In this document: positions 14,801-18,682 of the stretch, piece by piece
Numbering within the stretch: the first letter of the stretch is position 1
Layout: each line of letters starts with the position of its first letter
Assembly: GCA_900128585.1 (NCBI GenBank)
Contig: LT642422.1
Location: 1 to 18,682, forward strand
Length of the DNA stretch: 18,682 nt
Source of the DNA: Stramenopiles sp. TOSAG23-3
Taxonomy: Eukaryota > Sar
Reading direction: 5' to 3'
Notes under the pieces: model-generated
What the model was told of the DNA's origin: nothing
Database searches by the model: none
What the model saw: only the letters and a program-made list of their open reading frames with translations
Made by a program: the position numbers and the translations under genes

Positions 14801-16149
14801 AGCCTAATAACACACATCACGTGGTTTTGTTTTACCTGTACAAAGAATTAGAGTCCCCAGAATCGCTCCGGAGCGACTTCAAGGCCATGTGCAACGCGAA
14901 CGACGTTACCGGCAGGTTATTGTTGTCGAAGGAGGGAGTTAACGGGAACTTGGGAACCAGATCAAAGGAGAAAATGGACGCTCTGCTCTCTTTTATAGAG
15001 ACCCACCCTACTTTGGGCGGGCAGCATATTGATTACAAGATGGACGTTTCAATGCACAAGCCATTTCCAGACTTACGTATCGAGGTTGTAAAGGAAATTG
15101 TGGCTACCGGAAACGCGATGCCGCTCAGCCTTCTCACTGAGAAAAAGCTAGGTGGCAAGCACCTGACCCCCAAGCAATTCCATGAAACTTTGGCATCCTA
15201 CTTTGAATGCACAGGCACTGAGGACCCTAATAAAAAACCCCTCTACCTAATTGATGTCAGAAACAGGAAAGAAATTAAGTTTGGACATTTCAAGAATGCC
15301 GTCGATTCTAACACAAAAATGTTTTCTGAATGGGCGGTACATTTTGCAGCGAAACGCGCGGAGGAGATGAAGAATAGCAAAGTTTTGATGTACTGCACGG
15401 GAGGAGTCCGGTGCGAGAAGGCGTCGGCATATTTGAAGTCTTTGGGAGTGGAGGATGTTAACCAACTGCAGGGTGGGATTCACAGATACTTAGAAGAGTA
15501 TGGGGCAGGGGGCTATTTCGTAGGATCAAACTTTGTCTTTGACAGCAGGGGCCTTCAGAAACCTAGGGGTGCCGAGACAATCGCACGGTGTTTTCATTGC
15601 CATGGGCTAAATGAGCAGCTGTCAAGCGATCGCGTTTGCGCCGTATGCAGGGATTCTATCGTAGTTTGCGATGCGTGCCGCATAAAATTTAAAGGCGCTT
15701 ACTATTGTGATGCGCACAAAGAGTTGCAGGGGGTTTACTTTTATTTTTTGGAGGATTTGTTTACGTTTGAAGAGCTTAAACAGCAGGCCCAAGAACTAAA
15801 AAAGCTATGCTTGCCGGGCGGCGCGTATTTTGGCGTTGCTTTTCGGAATCGCCGGCGCTCAATTCGAAAGCAGCTCGATCGAATAGCGGGAATCTTGAAC
15901 AACCCGGAAGAAGAATGGGTCGTGGAACGAAAATTAAAGTCCCAGTCCAGATGTAGGTCATGCGGGTTGCCGAGTAGGGCGTTGATGTCGATGTTGGCAC
16001 AGAAAATGCACACACGAGACTCAACTAAGGCCGAGGATAGTGTCGAAGAGTATTGCGATGGGAACTGCTTTGGTTTTTTTATGCCAGAAAGAAGGAAGAA
16101 AGGTTATATCAATTTGTTGGCAAAACAAACGGACGGAGAGGGTACATAA
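14791..16149 (+). CDS. TrhO/UPF0176-type rhodanese domain protein lacking an ATG start
   Basis: This frame gives 452 residues from a GTG at 14791 and ends in TAA. The N-terminal ~100 residues match the TrhO acylphosphatase-like domain: a VVLFYLYKE strand, GRLLLSKEGVNG and KPFPDLRIEVVKEIV. The rhodanese domain (~125-235) has LIDVRN (153-158) and the catalytic loop YCTGGVRCEKA with C202. A Cys-rich zinc module follows (C267, C270, C283, C286, C294, C297, C306), then a helical C-terminus with further Cys (388, 391, 422, 426). Bacterial TrhO makes 5-hydroxyuridine at tRNA wobble positions; eukaryotic relatives are often organellar. The first in-frame ATG (residue 33, 14887) would delete the first conserved strand, so it is not the start. 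The ORF is in the same frame as the upstream HAD gene with 18 nt between, so it is probably translated as a fusion or from the same mRNA. Confidence 0.88.
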   Translation: MPAEPNNTHHVVLFYLYKELESPESLRSDFKAMCNANDVTGRLLLSKEGVNGNLGTRSKEKMDALLSFIETHPTLGGQHIDYKMDVSMHKPFPDLRIEVVKEIVATGNAMPLSLLTEKKLGGKHLTPKQFHETLASYFECTGTEDPNKKPLYLIDVRNRKEIKFGHFKNAVDSNTKMFSEWAVHFAAKRAEEMKNSKVLMYCTGGVRCEKASAYLKSLGVEDVNQLQGGIHRYLEEYGAGGYFVGSNFVFDSRGLQKPRGAETIARCFHCHGLNEQLSSDRVCAVCRDSIVVCDACRIKFKGAYYCDAHKELQGVYFYFLEDLFTFEELKQQAQELKKLCLPGGAYFGVAFRNRRRSIRKQLDRIAGILNNPEEEWVVERKLKSQSRCRSCGLPSRALMSMLAQKMHTRDSTKAEDSVEEYCDGNCFGFFMPERRKKGYINLLAKQTDGEGT

Positions 16150-16282
16150 ATTTGATTGAAAAAGAAAGATCAACAATAAATTGATTGGATTGACACCGCA
16201 ATCTCTTGCAAACTTACATTTATTTCTTCAAAATTACGAAGATGCCCTCGGGGAGATATATTAATTCTTACGTAAAGTTTTT
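16150..16282. other. Convergent spacer with polyadenylation-like signals on both strands
   Basis: This 133-nt spacer separates the converging rhodanese and sulfhydrylase genes. AATAAA occurs at 16175-16180 on the plus strand, 26 nt after the rhodanese stop. AAATAAATG occurs on the minus strand at about 16208-16216, roughly 70 nt after the sulfhydrylase stop. The two transcripts may overlap at their 3' ends. Confidence 0.45.
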
Positions 16283-18196
16283 CTAGCCCAAGGCATAGTC
16301 CAAGTCAGCAATCAAATCTTCCACACTTTCGATTCCAATGGACAAGCGCAAAACGTCGTCTCCTGCACCGCAGGCTTCTCTCTGTTCTGTAGTCAACTGT
16401 CTGTGTGTAGTAGAAGCCGGGTGGAGTACCAATGATCGTGTGTCCCCAATATTAGCGAGATGACTGAACAATCGGCACCTTTCGACGGCTCGAACTCCAG
16501 ACTCAAAGCCTCCCTTCAACCCAATAGTAAACACTGAACCTGGACCTTTTGGGAGGTACCTCAGGGCGAGGTCATAATATGGACTGCTCTGCAGTCCCGC
16601 GTAAGACACCCAACTGACACCATCGTGCTGATCGAGGAAATCAGCAATTTGTCGAGCGTTGGCAACATGCCGGTCCATCCGCAAGGGCAGGCTTTCTATC
16701 CCAGTGAGGGTTATCGAGGCATTCATAGGAGACTGCGTCGGCCCTAAATCCCGAAGGGAAACCGCATGGGAAAACGTAGTAAACGCTAGGTTTCCAAATG
16801 TCTCAAAAAAATTAAGACCGTGGTACGCTGGCTCTGGCTGGGCAAGCGAAGGAAACTTATCATTCTGCGCCCAATCGAACTTTCCAGAGTCAACAACGCA
16901 GCCTCCCATGGCGTTTCCGTGACCAGAGATAAATTTTGTGGTGCTGTGTACTACCAGGTCGGCACCATGCTCAATGGGCTGGCACAAGTACGGGGTTGCC
17001 ATGGTGTTATCACATATCAATGGGACCCCCACCTCACGGGTCAGCTCTGAAAGCCTCTCTAAATCTGAAACTACACCGCCCGGGTTGGCCAGCGATTCGC
17101 ACCAAAGCGCTTTCACACCCTCTTTTTCAAGGGCAGTACGGACCGCGTCAAAATCATCGACATCGACGAAGTCGCAGCTCCACCCAAATTTTCCTATGGT
17201 TTTCCCAAACTGAGTTATGGATCCACCGTATAGTTTGTTGCTAGACACTATGCGATCGCCCGGTTCCATCAGGGCAAAGAGGGCAAGCAACTGTGCGGCA
17301 TGGCCACTGGACGTGCACGTAGCTCCTCGCCCGTTTTCCAGGTTTGCCACTCGCTCTTCCAGCACTGCGGTGGTAGGGTTAGACAGGCGTCCGTAAATGT
17401 TTCCAAAAGTCTGCAAATTAAATAGCGAGGCTGCATGCTCGACATCATCGAAGACGTACGACGTGTTCTGATAAATTGGGGTTACCCTAGCCCCCGTGGT
17501 GGGGCAAGGCGCCGCGCCAGCGTGGATTGCCCGTGTTGCGAAGCCGTCAAATTCCGGAGGCAGAGTTTGGGTATCGCTCGCTTCGTGATCGCTAGGCTTT
17601 TTCAGTTCGGCGTTTCCGCCACCAATAGGCCGCCGTTTACTAGAAATCACCTTCGAGTTAAAACCATGCCACCCAAGCTCCCCAAAAAGTCGGCTGAACT
17701 CAATTTTGGGACACCTGTCCATGACCACGTTCAACCCTGCATCTTCTGCCCGCTTCCGGCTGTCCTCGCACACAACCTCCAGCTGCATCCACACAGTCTC
17801 TGCCCCGATTCGAATGGCATCGTCAACAACACCACCAGCATCGGATGATTTTCGAAATATGTCTACCATGTCAATCTGTTCCCGAAGGTCGTCTGGGACA
17901 TCGTCCAGGGATGCATACACCGTCTCTCCCAGAAGCTTATCTCCCTTAGCCGCGGCGATGGGGTTAATGGGGAGTACACGGTAGCCCTTTGCTATCAGGT
18001 ACTTCATCGCAAAATAGGACGGGCGATTCCAATTCGTCGATGCCCCAACCATGGCTATTGTTTTAGTATCCCGTAAGACACGTTTGATGTAATCATCATG
18101 GTATATGATAGGCGATGCGCTCGAAGACAGGCACGCCACACACCCCTGAACGGTGAACGTCGCCCGTCCAATCGCCCGTACCCTGGTTAACAACAT
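16283..18196 (-). CDS. CoA-binding domain fused to O-acetylhomoserine sulfhydrylase-type PLP enzyme
   Basis: The protein has 637 residues, ATG at 18196 in context CACCATGTT, and a TAG stop. The first ~30 residues hold R5, R8 and R11 and no acidic residue before D34, fitting a mitochondrial presequence. Residues ~35-178 are a YccU-type CoA-binding Rossmann domain: AMVGAS-N-RPSY (48-61), LPINP, VDIFRKS, WMQLEVV and VVMDRCPKIE (157-166). Residues ~215-637 are a Cys/Met-metabolism PLP enzyme: TRAIHAG, YGRLSNPT (268-275), SSGHAAQ, a CDNTMATPY strand, and the Schiff-base lysine K421 in VHSTTKFISGHG. The pattern fits OAH sulfhydrylase, making homocysteine from O-acetylhomoserine and sulfide, over cystathionine synthase, though the exact reaction cannot be read off. 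The intact PLP site suggests an active enzyme; the CoA-binding half could sense acyl-CoA or a persulfide-related ligand (inference). Confidence 0.93.
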   Translation of the reverse strand: MLLTRVRAIGRATFTVQGCVACLSSSASPIIYHDDYIKRVLRDTKTIAMVGASTNWNRPSYFAMKYLIAKGYRVLPINPIAAAKGDKLLGETVYASLDDVPDDLREQIDMVDIFRKSSDAGGVVDDAIRIGAETVWMQLEVVCEDSRKRAEDAGLNVVMDRCPKIEFSRLFGELGWHGFNSKVISSKRRPIGGGNAELKKPSDHEASDTQTLPPEFDGFATRAIHAGAAPCPTTGARVTPIYQNTSYVFDDVEHAASLFNLQTFGNIYGRLSNPTTAVLEERVANLENGRGATCTSSGHAAQLLALFALMEPGDRIVSSNKLYGGSITQFGKTIGKFGWSCDFVDVDDFDAVRTALEKEGVKALWCESLANPGGVVSDLERLSELTREVGVPLICDNTMATPYLCQPIEHGADLVVHSTTKFISGHGNAMGGCVVDSGKFDWAQNDKFPSLAQPEPAYHGLNFFETFGNLAFTTFSHAVSLRDLGPTQSPMNASITLTGIESLPLRMDRHVANARQIADFLDQHDGVSWVSYAGLQSSPYYDLALRYLPKGPGSVFTIGLKGGFESGVRAVERCRLFSHLANIGDTRSLVLHPASTTHRQLTTEQREACGAGDDVLRLSIGIESVEDLIADLDYALG

Positions 18197-18428
18197 GGTG
18201 CGTTGTAGTCAAACGAATTTACAAAAATAATTTGGTAGCCAAGGCAATAGTATTCACAAACTGGCTAAAATATTAAAACGCAAAATTGAGTTGAATACAT
18301 ATATTGTTGATCATCAAAGCATTCCTTTTTGCTGTTGGAATCGTCATAAAAGAAAGGGGAGGCCGCAGCGGCCGACCGCGGTGTGCATGCATTCGCCGTG
18401 TGTTGTTCGTTGTTTGTTGTTTTCATTT

Positions 18429-18450
18429 CTTCCTCCTCCTCCTCCTCCTC
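18429..18450. repeat. TCC trinucleotide microsatellite
   Basis: Six consecutive TCC units plus a partial one, flanked by TTG/TGT-rich sequence. It is non-coding as far as can be seen and probably length-variable. Confidence 0.85.
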
Positions 18451-18586
18451 AGCAACAAACAAGTTGTGTGTTGTTGTTGTGTGTGAAGAAAATAATATGA
18501 AATACCCTTATGTTATCACCAATCCTAGGGGAGTTCGTCTTCGACTCCTCGTTCCTCGTATGGTATTAATGAATTAAACGACGGCG

Positions 18587-18607
18587 TACGGTATACGGTA
18601 TACGGTA
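18587..18607. repeat. TACGGTA x3 tandem heptamer
   Basis: Three exact head-to-tail copies of TACGGTA. The half-site overlaps in composition with the TACCGGTACG palindromes in other spacers of this window, so it may be a related motif. Confidence 0.8.
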
Positions 18608-18682
18608 CCCTTGGAGGCCCTAAATCGGTCCGAAACGCGTAAGTTTTGATGCTACTCCCATGCTATTTTCTGGATATTTTCT

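Larger units (their letters stand above)
18197..18682. other. Low-complexity spacer upstream of the sulfhydrylase gene
   Basis: No gene is supported; the 60-69-codon ORFs here arise from simple repeats. It holds a (TCC)6 run at about 18431-18450, TTG/TGT runs on both sides of it, a GC-rich GGCCGCAGCGGCCGACCGCGG stretch near 18361-18381, and three exact tandem copies of TACGGTA at 18587-18607. The part next to 18197 should contain the sulfhydrylase promoter. The rest may belong to a gene beyond the edge. Confidence 0.6.

Noticed and set aside
480-18196. Variant genetic code in which TGA is sense
   Set aside because: Long genes run without internal TGA, tryptophan is encoded by TGG, and the calpain-like gene ends in TGA followed by AT-rich non-coding sequence.
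1-18682. tRNA, rRNA or CRISPR-like arrays
   Set aside because: No cloverleaf-compatible TTCGA boxes with matching stems, no rRNA-like conserved stretches and no regularly spaced repeats with unique spacers were seen by eye.

Overview
The window looks like nuclear DNA of a microbial eukaryote. Its families are eukaryotic: a calpain-fold protein with EF-hands, an AGC kinase with a split kinase domain, a four-pass membrane protein and an organelle-targeted fusion enzyme. Genes lie on both strands without operon structure, and spacers are AT-rich while coding regions are more balanced. Long ORFs (1525, 1154 and 637 codons) run without introns, so the genome is intron-poor. An alga or other free-living protist fits, but the lineage cannot be named from this sequence.

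Layout. 1-479 is an AT-rich spacer. 480-5057 (+) encodes a calpain-like protein whose active-site Cys is Ser, with four EF-hands near the C-terminus. 5058-8083 is an accessory-looking, AT-rich island. It holds degenerate repeats, one orphan coiled-coil gene (6225-7262, -) with near-identical 84-bp repeats, a 273-bp MITE-like inverted-repeat element and a 24-nt perfect palindrome. 8084-11548 (-) encodes a Greatwall/MAST/Rim15/IREH1-type kinase with about 250 residues inserted between DFG and APE. After a 1.35-kb divergent spacer, 12905-13567 (+) encodes a four-TM protein. 13906-14772 (+) encodes a YigB-like HAD phosphatase, and 14791-16149 (+) a TrhO-type rhodanese. 16283-18196 (-) encodes a CoA-binding domain fused to an O-acetylhomoserine sulfhydrylase-type PLP enzyme. 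18197-18682 is a low-complexity spacer.

The most interesting locus is 13906-16149. The HAD and rhodanese ORFs are in the same frame, separated only by one TGA and six sense codons. The rhodanese ORF has no ATG ahead of its conserved N-terminal strand; its nominal start is a GTG. Possible explanations are stop-codon readthrough, a small in-frame intron (48 or 51 nt) that removes the stop, non-AUG or re-initiation on a dicistronic mRNA, or a sequence error. Each makes a distinct testable prediction.

The genes do not form an obvious single pathway. Two sulfur-related enzymes (TrhO-type rhodanese and OAH sulfhydrylase fusion) lie convergently next to each other, but this may be chance.
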